DNA of 64,000 nt from contig NZ_JAKZHV010000007.1 in NCBI RefSeq assembly GCF_022568835.1, positions 118,799-182,798 of the forward strand. The letters are read 5' to 3'. The notes under the pieces are model-generated. The model saw only the letters and a program-made list of their open reading frames with translations. It had not been told where the DNA came from and searched no databases. Made by a program: the position numbers and the translations under genes. Positions 12,417-22,572 of this stretch are shown here, piece after piece. The stretch comes from Arsenicicoccus piscis (GTDB lineage Bacteria; Actinomycetota; Actinomycetes; Actinomycetales; Dermatophilaceae). Position 1 is the stretch's first letter; each line of letters opens with the position of its first letter.

Positions 12417-13205
12417 TTAGACGGTCTTGACGGTGCCGCCGTCGATTACGAGGTCAGCGCCGAGGATGCTCGCGGTCACGGGCGAAGCGAGCAGAGTGAT
12501 GAGAGCCGCGACTTCCTCCGGTTCCACCAGGCGGCCGCCAGTGACGCCGAAAGTGGCCGGTAGCGCAGCAAGGAAGTCGGCATGCGTTGCCCCGAACGTC
12601 TCGGCAACTTTCCCGCCGAATCCGTCCGGGTCGCGCCAGAGGCCCGTGCCGACAGGGCCGGGCGAGACGGTGTTCACACGCACACCTTGCGGGCCGAACT
12701 CTTCCGCCAGCCGCTTCCCGAATGCCGTGAGCGCCGCTTTCGCTTCGCTGTATCCGACCGGACCGGTCGCCGGGACGCGCGCGTTGATCGACGACACGTT
12801 GACGATCGCGCCACGTCGCTCGATCAGCGACGGCAGTGTCGCACGAGATGTCCATACCGCGCTGAACAGGTTCAGGTCGAGTAGGTTCCTCCACTGCGTG
12901 TCATCGGCTTCCAGGAACCCGCCGAGCTTCAGCTGGTCGGCATCGCCGGCTCCCACGTTGTTGACCAGGATGTCCAGGCCGCCCATCTCCATGAGCGCTT
13001 CATCGACAACCCGACGGGCAGCGTCCGGTGCGGAGAGGTCCGCTGCGATACCGAACGAGGCTACCGCTTTGAGCTCGGGCGTGATCGTGCGCGCGGCACC
13101 GACCACACGTACGCCTTCTGCTGCGAGGGCCCGAACCGTAGCGAGTCCGATTCCCCGACTCGCTCCCGTCACGAGAGCCGTCTTGCCATTGAGTGCGAGT
13201 TCCAT
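12417..13205 (-). CDS. Short-chain dehydrogenase/reductase (SDR)
   Basis: 262-aa classical SDR. The Rossmann glycine motif TGASRGIG lies near residue 14, NNVGAG stands for the NNAG motif, and the catalytic set is the serine of VNVSS with YSEAK (Y-x-x-x-K). The end LGADLVIDGGTVKTV is typical of the oxidoreductase group. The NAD(P)-dependent substrate is not evident. ATG 13205 is preferred because AGAAAGG sits 8 nt upstream; ATG 13211 and GTG 13214 are also in frame. It lies between a tetR gene and a SnoaL-like gene on the same strand, a common arrangement for small detoxification or redox cassettes controlled by the adjacent repressor. Confidence 0.85.
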   Translation of the reverse strand: MELALNGKTALVTGASRGIGLATVRALAAEGVRVVGAARTITPELKAVASFGIAADLSAPDAARRVVDEALMEMGGLDILVNNVGAGDADQLKLGGFLEADDTQWRNLLDLNLFSAVWTSRATLPSLIERRGAIVNVSSINARVPATGPVGYSEAKAALTAFGKRLAEEFGPQGVRVNTVSPGPVGTGLWRDPDGFGGKVAETFGATHADFLAALPATFGVTGGRLVEPEEVAALITLLASPVTASILGADLVIDGGTVKTV

Positions 13206-13279
13206 TCGCATCACCTTTCTTGAACTACTGGTCTAAAACGTGGACATGAAGAAGCCCGGCTCGATCTCCGGCTGGAGCC

Positions 13280-13855
13280 CTAGAGCACCGTCAGTGCAGT
13301 GTCGATGATTCGATGCAGAGCCGGGGCCTCGTGAGTCATCGCCATCACGCGCAGGCCTGCCAGCGTGTTCGCCACATGCTCGGCCAGTGCCTGAGCATCG
13401 CGATCGTGAGGTACATCTCCCTCGACCTGGCCGCGCCGAATGCGTTCGGCGAACCAGCTCGTGGACTCGTCCTGCATCCGTCGCAGCTTCTCGGACATCC
13501 CCGCATCCTCACCTGCGAGCTCCACCGCGGTGTTGCCGACGAGGCACCCACGACGCTGCGCCTGCGCAAGATCCCCATCGACCACAGCCTTCAACGCGGC
13601 CGAAATGCACTCGCGCGCGGTCCCAGGCCGCGCCATCCAATACTCTGCTGTCTCGATCACCCGCCGGTGGTAGAGATCCAAACACTGGTCGAAGAGCGCT
13701 CGCTTACTAGAGAACGCGTTGTACAGGCTGCCCTTCGCGATGCCCGTTGCCTCGGCCAGCCGGGCCGGCGACGTGCCGGCGTAGCCGTGGGTCCAGAACT
13801 CCTCCATCGCGCGCGACAACACCAGGTCGTCGTCGAAGCTCCTTGGGCGTCCCAT
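13280..13855 (-). CDS. TetR/AcrR-family transcriptional repressor
   Basis: 191-aa regulator with an N-terminal HTH (about 5-50: FDDDLVLSRAMEEFW, then TSPARLAEATGIAKGSLYNAF) and a helical ligand domain containing RRGCLVGNTAVELA. That cysteine-bearing segment is seen in TetR proteins near redox enzymes. It has no ribosome site; a -10 hexamer 7 nt upstream suggests a leaderless transcript. The likely targets are its own promoter and the SDR-SnoaL genes, since a GAC(C/T)AGTA half-site occurs before both. The inducer is unknown. Confidence 0.85.
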   Translation of the reverse strand: MGRPRSFDDDLVLSRAMEEFWTHGYAGTSPARLAEATGIAKGSLYNAFSSKRALFDQCLDLYHRRVIETAEYWMARPGTARECISAALKAVVDGDLAQAQRRGCLVGNTAVELAGEDAGMSEKLRRMQDESTSWFAERIRRGQVEGDVPHDRDAQALAEHVANTLAGLRVMAMTHEAPALHRIIDTALTVL

Positions 13856-13862
13856 ACCGCGA

Positions 13863-13891
13863 GACTATCCGTTACTAGTCCCATAGGTCAA
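13863..13891 (-). promoter_or_regulatory. tetR promoter with overlapping inverted repeat (candidate operator)
   Basis: On the minus strand TTGACC (13886-13891) and ATAGTC (13863-13868) are separated by 17 bp, and the start codon follows 7 nt later. The inverted repeat GACTA-N8-TAGTC (13863-13880) covers the -10 region and spacer, as expected for an autorepressor. A related half-site lies at 13226-13233 before the SDR gene. Confidence 0.5.
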
Positions 13892-13933
13892 AAACTGTGT
13901 CAACAACCTCATGGCCAGCAACACTTAGCTACG

Positions 13934-14066
13934 CCCACCCCGCCGACACGGCACTTGGCCACCGAAACGGCTGTTACACCAGCCATCTCAGTGGCCAACT
14001 GCCGTCTCGACCCCTGCAGCGTGACCAACCGCCATCTCAGTCGCCAACCGCCATCTCGACGCCCTC
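13934..14066. repeat. Right copy of the island direct repeat plus a cluster of degenerate ~20-bp repeats
   Basis: 13934-13956 repeats the 22-nt sequence of 9589-9610. From 13957 to about 14066 follow four to six degenerate units with cores such as CCATCTCAGTGGCCAAC, CCGTCTCGACC, CCATCTCAGTCGCCAACC and CCATCTCGACGCC. Multiple degenerate subterminal repeats of this kind are typical of transposon ends (IS21 and some IS481 elements), so this is probably the remnant end of a lost element. No gene is seen in 13892-14186. Confidence 0.6.
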
Positions 14067-14186
14067 GGCCAACCCCTCGACCAGGCATGACGACCGGGCG
14101 GGGCGGGCAGGCAGCACCACCGGGCGGCCGGGACGGGCACCAGCACGACGCCTGCCGTGCACACGACGTCAGCCCCGCGCGGGAGG

Positions 14187-16187
14187 TCAGGACGTCCAGG
14201 CCTCCCACAGGCGGGCGTACTCGCCGTCCAGGGCGACCAGCTCGTCGTGGCTGCCGAGCTCGGCGACGCGGCCGTCGATGACCACGGCGATGCGGTCGGC
14301 GTCGTGCGCCGTGTGCAGGCGGTGGGCGATGGCGACGACGGTGCGCCCGGTGAGCAGGGCGTTCATAGACCCCTCGAGGTGCTGGGCCGTGCGCGGGTCG
14401 ATCAGCGAGGTCGCCTCGTCGAGGACCAGGGTGTGCGGGTCGGCGAGCACCAGTCGGGCCAGCGCGATCTGCTGGGCGCGTCCCGGTGACACGCTCTGGT
14501 GCCCGGCGCCGAGGGTCGTGTCGAGCCCGGCGGGCAGCGACTCGACCCAGGACCAGGCGTCGACCGAGCGCAGCGCCTGCTCGACCTCGGCGTCGGTGGA
14601 ACCGTCCCGCGCGAGCCCGACGTTGTCGCGGACCGACCCCACGAACACGTGGTGCTCCTGGGTCACCAGCGACACCTCGGTGCGCAGCACGTCCAGCGGC
14701 AGCGTGGTGATCTCGACCCCGCCGACCGTCACCGACCCGGTGCGCGGACCGTTGATGCCCGCCAGCAGCCGCCCGAGGGTGGACTTGCCCGAGCCGCTCG
14801 GCCCGACGACGGCCAGCCGCTCGCCCGGCGTCAGGTCCAGGCTCACGCCGTGCAGGACGTCGTGCTCCGCGCGGTAGGCGAACCGCAGGTCCCGACCGGC
14901 GATCGCCGGGTCGGCAGGACGGTCCGACCCCACCTCGCGGTCGGCGGGGACGATCGCGACGCCGAGCAGGCGGGTGGTCGAGGCCAGCGCCACCTGCAGC
15001 CGGTCGATCGTGTGCACCAGCATGTCGAACGGGCCCCATACCGCCTCGATGTAGAGCATGGCGGCAGTGATCTGACCGAGCCCGACCCAGCCCCGCTCGT
15101 AGCCGATCGCGCCGAGCGCGAGGGTCAGCACGCGGGGCAGCGAGAAGGCCAGGTCCATCACGATGAAGAGCAGGTTGCGCAAGGTCATGCCGTAGCGCTC
15201 GGCCTGCCCGGACACGGCGATGTCACGACGGCCGGCGTCGCGGCGGCGCTGCCCGAGCCGCAGTGCCTCGACGGTGCGGGCCCCCTCGACGGTCTCGGTG
15301 AGGGACGTGTTGATGCGCGAGTAGGTGTCGCCCTCGAGCAGGTAGGCGGCCGGCGCCCGGCGCAGGTAGCGCAGCACCTGCAGCGTCGCCGCCCCCATCA
15401 GCACCAGGGTCGGCAAGGCCAGCAGCGGCGAGTTGAGCACCATGGCGACCACGGTCAGCAGCACCATGACCGAGGCGATGATCGCCTCGGGGAGAGCCCA
15501 GCGGACGCCGTCGCTCATCGTTCCGGCGTCGCGCGTGACGCGGGTGACCAGGTCGCCGCTCGCTGCCTGCTCCACCCGCGACAGGGGCAGCCGCAGGATG
15601 GCCCGCACGACCGACTCGCGCGCCTCGGCCAGCACTCCCTGTCCGAGCACCGCCGAGGCCAGCTTGGCGCCGAAGGTGAGGGCCGCCTGGAGCGCCACCA
15701 CCGCCAGGACCACGAGCGCGGCCCGAGTGGCCGTGTCACCGGCCTCGCTGCCGCGCCCGAGGGCCAGCAGCGAGGCGGTGCGGTCGACGAGGTCGCCCAG
15801 CAGCCGGGGCACGAACAGCGACGCCAGCGCGGCCCCGGCGTTCAGCAGCAGCACCGCGACGAGCAGCCCGCGTCGGCGGCCGAGCAGCTCACCGAGGAAG
15901 GTGACGACCTGGCGCGCCGTGGCGATCGGCAGCCCACGGTCCGGCGACATCGCCCCGGCGACGAAGTGCTCTGCCCGACGACGGCGCAGCAGGTGCCGGG
16001 TGCGCAGGGCGCGCAGCCGCCGGACCAGACCCACGGTGCGTGGGGGCGGGACCAGCTCGGGCGGGACGGCTCGCTCGTGGGCGCCATGGCGGGTCGGGTC
16101 CCAGGTGCTCGCCGAGTGGTGCGCCAGGTCGTCGCGCAGCAGGTCGGAGCCACGGCCGCTCGGCCGCGCGTCGCTGCGGACACTCAT
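14187..16187 (-). CDS. ABC exporter half-transporter with intact Walker A and degenerate signature
   Basis: 666-aa membrane-ATPase half exporter. An approximately 80-residue hydrophilic N-terminus is followed by six transmembrane segments (about 105-370) and a nucleotide-binding domain (about 425-666). Walker A is GPSGSGKST and Walker B HTLVLDEATSLID, with AHRLHT as the H-loop. The signature is SVSPGRAQQ instead of LSGGQ. The ATG at 16187 overlaps the stop of the partner gene (ATGA) behind GGAGGT. With the upstream subunit it should form a heterodimer in which this protein supplies the Walker motifs of the single competent site. The substrate (drug, lipid or peptide) is unknown. Confidence 0.87.
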   Translation of the reverse strand: MSVRSDARPSGRGSDLLRDDLAHHSASTWDPTRHGAHERAVPPELVPPPRTVGLVRRLRALRTRHLLRRRRAEHFVAGAMSPDRGLPIATARQVVTFLGELLGRRRGLLVAVLLLNAGAALASLFVPRLLGDLVDRTASLLALGRGSEAGDTATRAALVVLAVVALQAALTFGAKLASAVLGQGVLAEARESVVRAILRLPLSRVEQAASGDLVTRVTRDAGTMSDGVRWALPEAIIASVMVLLTVVAMVLNSPLLALPTLVLMGAATLQVLRYLRRAPAAYLLEGDTYSRINTSLTETVEGARTVEALRLGQRRRDAGRRDIAVSGQAERYGMTLRNLLFIVMDLAFSLPRVLTLALGAIGYERGWVGLGQITAAMLYIEAVWGPFDMLVHTIDRLQVALASTTRLLGVAIVPADREVGSDRPADPAIAGRDLRFAYRAEHDVLHGVSLDLTPGERLAVVGPSGSGKSTLGRLLAGINGPRTGSVTVGGVEITTLPLDVLRTEVSLVTQEHHVFVGSVRDNVGLARDGSTDAEVEQALRSVDAWSWVESLPAGLDTTLGAGHQSVSPGRAQQIALARLVLADPHTLVLDEATSLIDPRTAQHLEGSMNALLTGRTVVAIAHRLHTAHDADRIAVVIDGRVAELGSHDELVALDGEYARLWEAWTS

Positions 16188-18091
16188 CGCTGGACCTCCT
16201 CGGTGCGTGAGACGACGGATCGGTAGTCGAGGTGGTGCGACCACAGGTCGCGGTGGGTGCCCGTCGCCACCACCCGGTAGACCGTGGCGTCCGTCCCGGG
16301 GTGAGGCGACGGCTCGGGCGCCAGCAGGGTCACCTCGTCGGCGTGGTGGAGCAGGAGCGGCGAGGCCGTCATGACGACGGTCGTGCGGCCCGCTCGGAAG
16401 CCGCCGAGCCGGGCGGCGATGCGCGCCTCGGTGTGCGCGTCGACCGCCGAGGTGGGCTCGACCAGAACCAGCACGTCAGGGTCGAGGGCCAGGGCGCGCG
16501 CCAGGGTCAGGCGCTGCCGCTGGCCGCCGGAGAGTCCCCGACCACGCTCCTCGACCTGCCCCTGCCAGCCCTCGGGCAGCGCGTCGAGCACGTCCTCGGC
16601 GGAGGCGGCCACCAGCGCCTCCTCGGCCTCGGCGAGGCTGAGCCGGCGGTGCGGGTCGAGGGCGTCCTGCAGCGTCCCCGCGAAGACCGTCGGCCCGGTG
16701 TCGCACACGAGCACGCGCTCACGGACGGCGTCGAGCGGGACCTCTCCGAGGTCGACGCCACCGAGGGTGACACCCCAGCTGGTGGAGGTCAGCGCCCGCT
16801 CCTGCGCCGCCAGGGTGGCCCGGCGCTCGCGTTGACGACGCCGCTCGGTCCGCGCCGCCCGGCCCTTGAGCTCGGCGTCCGGAGCCAGCTGCACCTGGGC
16901 CGACTCCTCCGTCGGCAGGTAGCGACCGAGCCGGTCGGCCAGGGCGGCGGTGCGCTCGGGGTCGGCGCACACCACCATGGTCAGCCGGCCGGGTCGCGCG
17001 GTGAATCCCGTTGCCAGGTCGGTGAGCTCGGCGGTGGCGGCGGCCGGCAGCGCGACCTCGGTCGGGTCGTCCGACCACGGCACCGGCTGGTCCAGCAGGG
17101 CCACGGTGCGGTGCGCCGACACCAGGGCGCGCGTCCCCTTCTGGACCAGCTCGAAGAACGAGCGCAGCGGCTGGGTCATGAACAGGCCGTAGCCGAGGAA
17201 GGAGACGAACTCGCCCACGGTCAGCCGACCGGCTCCGACCTCGCGCACGCCGGCCCAGAGCAGGCCGGTGAGCAGCAGGCCGGACAGCAGCACGCCGACG
17301 CCGTCGACGGCGGCCTGCCACCGACCGGCCGAGATGCCGGCGTCCCGAGCCGACTGGGAGGCGCGCGCGTAGTTGTCGGCAAACCGCTCCTCGCCCCCGA
17401 CGCCGCGCAGGATCCGCAGGCCGGCGACGATGTCGGTGGCCATCGACGTGAGCGTCGAGGTGCGCGATCGCTCCAGCGCCTGCCGCGCACCGAGCGGGCG
17501 CAGCAGCGGGAGCGCCAGGACCACGACCGCCGGCGCCGCGAGCAGCACGAGCACGCCGAGCCGGGGCGAGGTGACCAGCACGAGCACGGCGACGATGACG
17601 TAGGCGACCGCCTGCGAGGCCGCACGCACGGTGATCTCCATGAAGCCGCCGAACTCGTTGGAGTCGCTCGACGCCACCGAGAGCACCTCGCCGGACGGCG
17701 CGCGGCGGGTGAGCACGTGCCCGAGCCGCACGGCCTTGTTGGTTACCAGCTGGGTCGTGCCGTAGAGCGCGACGAGCCACTGGCGGACCGCGAGCGTGTG
17801 GTAGACGAACCCGCTGGAGGCCCCGACCACCGTCACCAGGGCGAACAGCGCGAGCCAGCGCACCAGCGCGGCGTTGTCGTGCGGCACGATCGCCTGGTCG
17901 ATGGCGCGGCCGAGCATCCACGGCGCGAGCGCCTGCGGGATCATCCAGACGATGGCGACGAGCAGCGCGGCGAGGAACAGCACCCCCTGGTCGCGCACCA
18001 GCCACCAGAGGTAGGCGGCAGGGCTACGCGTGTCCGGATGCGGGGCTGCGGGATCGGCGTAGGCGTCGACGGTCTGGGGGAAGTCCTTCAT
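16184..18091 (-). CDS. ABC exporter half-transporter with intact signature but no Walker A
   Basis: 635-aa half exporter. It has an N-terminal helical domain (about 30-310) and a divergent nucleotide-binding domain. The place of Walker A reads LTMVVCADPERTAALA, without GxxGxGKS, and Walker B is VLVLVEPTSAVD with V for the usual D. The signature LSGGQRQRLTLARAL is perfect. The frame is continuous, so this is divergence rather than a frameshift. It pairs with the downstream gene, which has the complementary defect. ATG 18091 follows GGTGGGG; a GTG at 18124 is an alternative start. The gene lies downstream of tpiA on the same strand but is separated from it by a strong hairpin. Confidence 0.85.
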   Translation of the reverse strand: MKDFPQTVDAYADPAAPHPDTRSPAAYLWWLVRDQGVLFLAALLVAIVWMIPQALAPWMLGRAIDQAIVPHDNAALVRWLALFALVTVVGASSGFVYHTLAVRQWLVALYGTTQLVTNKAVRLGHVLTRRAPSGEVLSVASSDSNEFGGFMEITVRAASQAVAYVIVAVLVLVTSPRLGVLVLLAAPAVVVLALPLLRPLGARQALERSRTSTLTSMATDIVAGLRILRGVGGEERFADNYARASQSARDAGISAGRWQAAVDGVGVLLSGLLLTGLLWAGVREVGAGRLTVGEFVSFLGYGLFMTQPLRSFFELVQKGTRALVSAHRTVALLDQPVPWSDDPTEVALPAAATAELTDLATGFTARPGRLTMVVCADPERTAALADRLGRYLPTEESAQVQLAPDAELKGRAARTERRRQRERRATLAAQERALTSTSWGVTLGGVDLGEVPLDAVRERVLVCDTGPTVFAGTLQDALDPHRRLSLAEAEEALVAASAEDVLDALPEGWQGQVEERGRGLSGGQRQRLTLARALALDPDVLVLVEPTSAVDAHTEARIAARLGGFRAGRTTVVMTASPLLLHHADEVTLLAPEPSPHPGTDATVYRVVATGTHRDLWSHHLDYRSVVSRTEEVQR

Positions 18092-18212
18092 GGCAGGCCC
18101 CACCCTAGGCCTGACCACCGACACACCCCCACCCGTTTTCCCCGCGCCAGATCGTCACCCCACAGGCCTCACACGCCCAGGCCTCACACGCAACATCTCA
18201 CGCACGCACCGC

Positions 18213-18242
18213 ACCGGCCCGTGGCGATCGCCACGGCCGGTG
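18213..18242 (-). terminator. Hairpin between tpiA and the ABC exporter genes
   Basis: CCGTGGCGATCGCCACGG (18219-18236) is a perfect palindrome, extended to about 13 bp per arm with one bulge. There is no T-run, as is common for high-GC actinobacterial terminators. It lies just after the tpiA stop codon. Confidence 0.6.
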
Positions 18243-18267
18243 CGGTGGAGCGGTGGTGCGGGTGAGT

Positions 18268-19059
18268 CTACTTGTTGTGCGACTGGTAGCGCGCGATGGC
18301 CGCGAACTCCTCGGCCTCGAGGGAGGCGCCACCGACGAGCGCACCGTCGACGTCCTCCTTGGCCATGATGGCCGCGACGTTGCCGGACTTCACCGAGCCG
18401 CCGTAGAGGATGCGGATGGCGTCGGCCGTCTCCTGGTCGTAGAGCTCGGCGAGCTTCTCGCGGATCGCGGAGCAGACCTCCTGGGCGTCCTCGGGGGTCG
18501 CGACCTCGCCGGTGCCGATGGCCCAGATGGGCTCGTAGGCGATGACGATGGTCTTGGCCTGGTCCTGCGGGATGTCCTTGAGGTCGGCCTCGATCTGGGC
18601 GAGCACGTGCTCGACCTGCTTGCCCTCCTTGCGGACGTCCAGACCCTCGCCACAGCACAGGATCGGGATCAGACCGTGCCTGAACGCGGCCTTGACCTTG
18701 GCGTTGAGCAGCTCGTCGCTCTCGCCGTGGTGCTCGCGGCGCTCGGAGTGGCCGACGACCACGTAGGTGCAGCCGAGCTTCGCGAGGAACGCGCCGGAGA
18801 TGTCACCGGTGTAGGCACCGGAGTCCTGGACCGCGAGGTCCTGGGCGCCGTACTTCAACGACAGCTTGTCGCCCTCGACGAGGGTCTGCACGGAGCGCAG
18901 GGCGGTGAACGGCGGGAGCACGACGACCTCGACGGCGCCGAAGTCGTGCTTGGCGTCGCGCAGCGTCCAGTCGAGCTTCTGGACCAGGTGGGTGGCCTGG
19001 AGGTGGTCCAGGTTCATCTTCCAGTTGCCCGCCATGAGCGGGGTACGGCCAGCGGCCAT
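18268..19059 (-). CDS. tpiA: Triosephosphate isomerase
   Basis: 263-aa glycolytic isomerase interconverting dihydroxyacetone phosphate and glyceraldehyde 3-phosphate. Active-site landmarks are GNWKMN (about 11-16), GHSERR with the catalytic histidine (about 102-107), [11 protein letters not shown] with the catalytic glutamate (about 174-184) and the phosphate-binding GGSV. Length is standard, and AAGGAG precedes the ATG. It is last in gap-pgk-tpiA, about 100 bp after pgk. secG, which usually follows tpiA in actinobacteria, is absent here. Confidence 0.97.
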   Translation of the reverse strand: MAAGRTPLMAGNWKMNLDHLQATHLVQKLDWTLRDAKHDFGAVEVVVLPPFTALRSVQTLVEGDKLSLKYGAQDLAVQDSGAYTGDISGAFLAKLGCTYVVVGHSERREHHGESDELLNAKVKAAFRHGLIPILCCGEGLDVRKEGKQVEHVLAQIEADLKDIPQDQAKTIVIAYEPIWAIGTGEVATPEDAQEVCSAIREKLAELYDQETADAIRILYGGSVKSGNVAAIMAKEDVDGALVGGASLEAEEFAAIARYQSHNK

Positions 19060-19111
19060 GGGGGTCTCCTTGCGGGTTGAGGTGCGTGGGTCGGGCCGGG
19101 GCCCGAGGCCG

Positions 19112-19146
19112 GGACGGCCCCGCGGTCGAGGACCACGGGGCCGTCC
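19112..19146 (-). terminator. Stem-loop between pgk and tpiA (terminator or processing site)
   Basis: GGACGGCCCCG and CGGGGCCGTCC form a perfect 11-bp stem around a 13-nt loop; a second palindrome TCGGGCC-GG-GGCCCGA is at 19091-19106. No T-run follows, so partial termination or RNA stabilisation within the operon is as likely as full termination. Confidence 0.5.
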
Positions 19147-19161
19147 GGTGGCTGCGATCGA

Positions 19162-20361
19162 TCAGGCGAGGATCGCGACGCCGGGGAGCTCCTTGCCCTC
19201 GAGGTACTCGAGGGAGGCGCCACCACCGGTGGAGATGTGGCTGAACTGGTCGTCGGAGAAGCCCAGCTGGCGCACCGCGGCGGCGGAGTCGCCACCGCCG
19301 ACGACGGTGAAGGCACCGCCCTCGGTCGCCTTGACCAGCGCCTCGGCGACGGCCTTGGTGCCGGCCGCGTAGGGCGCCATCTCGAAGGCTCCCATCGGGC
19401 CGTTCCAGAAGACCGTCTTGCAGTCCGCGAGCTTGCTCGCGTACAGCTCGGCGGACCGGGGCCCGATGTCGAGACCCATCGCGTCGGCGGGGATCTGGTC
19501 CGCGTCGACGGTCCGGATGTCACCGTCGGCGGAGAACGAGTCGTTGACGACGACGTCCACCGGCAGGACGATCTCGACGCCGCTCTCCTTGGCCTTGTCG
19601 AGGTAGCCCTTGCAGGTCTGCACGTTGTCCTCGTCGAGCAGGCTCTTGCCCACCTCGTGGCCCTGGGCCTTGAGGAAGGTGAAGACCATGCCGCCACCGA
19701 TGAGCAGGCGGTCGGCGGTCTTCATGAGGTTGTCGATGACGCCGAGCTTGTCGGCGACCTTCGCGCCACCGAGCACGACCGCGTAGGGCCGCTCCGGGTC
19801 CTCGGTGAGGCGCTTGAGCACCTCCACCTCGTTCTGGACCAGCCCGCCCATGGCCGCCGGCAGCAGCTGCGCCACGTCGTAGACCGAGGCCTGCTTGCGG
19901 TGGACGACGCCGAAGCCGTCGGACACGTAGGCGTCGGCCATCGCGGCGAGCTGCTCGGCGAAGGCCTTGCGCTCCGCCTCGTCCTTGCTGGTCTCCCCCG
20001 CGTTGAAGCGCAGGTTCTCCAGCAGGGCCACGTCGCCGTCCTTCAGACCCTCCACCACGGACTTCGCCGAGTCACCGACGGTGTCGGTGGCGAAGGCGAC
20101 GTCCTGACCGAGGAGCTCGCTCATCCGCGCCACGACGGGCTGCAGCGAGTACTTCTCCTCGGGGGCACCCTTGGGGCGCCCGAGGTGGGCGACCACGATG
20201 ACGCGGGCGCCCTGGTCGGTCAGGGCCTTGATGGTCGGGACGGACGCGCGGATCCGGCCGTCGTCGGTGATGTTCTTGTCACCGTCGAGCGGGACGTTGA
20301 GGTCCGAGCGCACGAGGACGCGCTTGCCTTTGAGGTCTCCCAGGTCGGCAATCGTCTTCAT
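19162..20361 (-). CDS. pgk: Phosphoglycerate kinase
   Basis: 399-aa enzyme transferring phosphate from 1,3-bisphosphoglycerate to ADP. Recognised by RSDLNVPL near the N-terminus, [20 protein letters not shown] in the middle and GGGDSAAAV of the nucleotide site near the C-terminus. The start chosen is ATG 20361 ([10 protein letters not shown]), 13 bp after the gap stop. An in-frame upstream start would overlap gap and adds no conserved sequence. It is transcribed with gap upstream and tpiA downstream. Confidence 0.97.
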   Translation of the reverse strand: MKTIADLGDLKGKRVLVRSDLNVPLDGDKNITDDGRIRASVPTIKALTDQGARVIVVAHLGRPKGAPEEKYSLQPVVARMSELLGQDVAFATDTVGDSAKSVVEGLKDGDVALLENLRFNAGETSKDEAERKAFAEQLAAMADAYVSDGFGVVHRKQASVYDVAQLLPAAMGGLVQNEVEVLKRLTEDPERPYAVVLGGAKVADKLGVIDNLMKTADRLLIGGGMVFTFLKAQGHEVGKSLLDEDNVQTCKGYLDKAKESGVEIVLPVDVVVNDSFSADGDIRTVDADQIPADAMGLDIGPRSAELYASKLADCKTVFWNGPMGAFEMAPYAAGTKAVAEALVKATEGGAFTVVGGGDSAAAVRQLGFSDDQFSHISTGGGASLEYLEGKELPGVAILA

Positions 20362-20374
20362 GAGCGATCGCCGA

Positions 20375-21421
<1,047 letters not shown>

Positions 21422-21505
21422 CTAGTACGTCGGCCGAGGGCTGTCGTGACCGGGCCGTGACTTCGCGACAGTTGACCTGATGAGAGCGTCCGTAGACCCC
21501 TCGCC

Positions 21506-22486
21506 TCACACGTCGAGCATGTCGGCGGTGAGGTTGGCCTCGGTGCCGGGCATCCCCTCGTCCTGGGCCCGCTTGTCGGCCATCGCCAGCAGCCGCCGGA
21601 TCCGACCGGCGACCGCGTCCTTGGTCATCGGCGGGTTGGCGAGCTGACCGAGCTCCTCCAGGCTCGCCTGCTTGTGCGCGAGGCGCAGGTCGCCGGCCTC
21701 GCGCAGGTGGTCCGGGACCTCGTCGCCGAGGATCTCCAGCGCGCGCTCCACGCGGGCACCGGCCGCCACGGCCGCGCGGGCGGAGCGGCGCAGGTTGGCG
21801 TCGTCGAAGTTGGCCAACCGGTTGGCGGTCGCCCGCACCTCGCGGCGCATCCGCCGGTCCTCCCAGGCGAGCACCGCGTCGTGCGCGCCCATCCGGGTCA
21901 GCATGGCGCTGATGGCGTCGCCGTCGCGGATGACCACCCGGTCGACCCCGCGCACCTCGCGGGCCTTGGCCTGCAGCGACAGCCGCCGGGCCGAGCCGAC
22001 CAGGGCGAGCGCGGCCTCGGGACCCGGGCAGGTGATCTCGAGCGCCGACGAGCGGCCGGGCTCGGTGAGCGAGCCGTGCGCGAGGAAGGCTCCGCGCCAC
22101 GCGGCCACGGCGTCACACGAGGCGCCGGAGACGATCTTGGGCGGCAGGCCCCGCACGGGTCGGCCCATCAGGTCCACGAGCCCGGTCTGGCGGGCCAGCG
22201 CCTCGCCGTCCTGGGTCACCCGCACGATGTAGCGGCTGCCCTTGCGCAGCCCCCCGGCGCTGAGGACCTGCACCTCGCTCGGATAGCCGTAGACCTCGGC
22301 GATCTCGCGCTTGAGCCGACGAGCGACCGCCGAGGTGTCCAGCTCGGCCTCGATGACGATGCGTCCACCGATGATGTGGAGCGCCCCGCAGAAGCGCAGC
22401 ATGGTCGAGACCTCGGCCTTGCGGCAGCAGGGCTTGGTCACGGCCAGCCGACTGAGCTCGTCCTTCACGAGAGCGGTCATGGACAT
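21506..22486 (-). CDS. whiA: Sporulation/cell-division regulator WhiA
   Basis: 326-aa DNA-binding protein combining a degenerate LAGLIDADG-like N-terminal domain with a C-terminal helix-turn-helix ([25 protein letters not shown], 25 residues near 270-295, where [14 protein letters not shown] is the recognition region). WhiA activates ftsZ and other division genes in Streptomyces and is retained in non-sporulating relatives. It sits after yvcK and before gap, the standard gram-positive order, with 86 bp between it and yvcK. Confidence 0.95.
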   Translation of the reverse strand: MSMTALVKDELSRLAVTKPCCRKAEVSTMLRFCGALHIIGGRIVIEAELDTSAVARRLKREIAEVYGYPSEVQVLSAGGLRKGSRYIVRVTQDGEALARQTGLVDLMGRPVRGLPPKIVSGASCDAVAAWRGAFLAHGSLTEPGRSSALEITCPGPEAALALVGSARRLSLQAKAREVRGVDRVVIRDGDAISAMLTRMGAHDAVLAWEDRRMRREVRATANRLANFDDANLRRSARAAVAAGARVERALEILGDEVPDHLREAGDLRLAHKQASLEELGQLANPPMTKDAVAGRIRRLLAMADKRAQDEGMPGTEANLTADMLDV

Positions 22487-22572
22487 CAGAACATCCTGTC
22501 ATCGAGTTGCGGTCAGCACGCCCCCGAACAGGGGCCTGTGACTGCATTGCGTAACCATTGGTGCCAGCGGAG

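Noticed and set aside
13936..14066. CRISPR-like repeat array
   Set aside because: Units are degenerate, there are no unique spacers of constant length, and no cas genes occur in the window.
16184..18091. Frameshift or sequencing error as the cause of the missing Walker A
   Set aside because: The frame is continuous and the surrounding sequence remains protein-like. The partner shows the complementary defect, so divergence is more likely.
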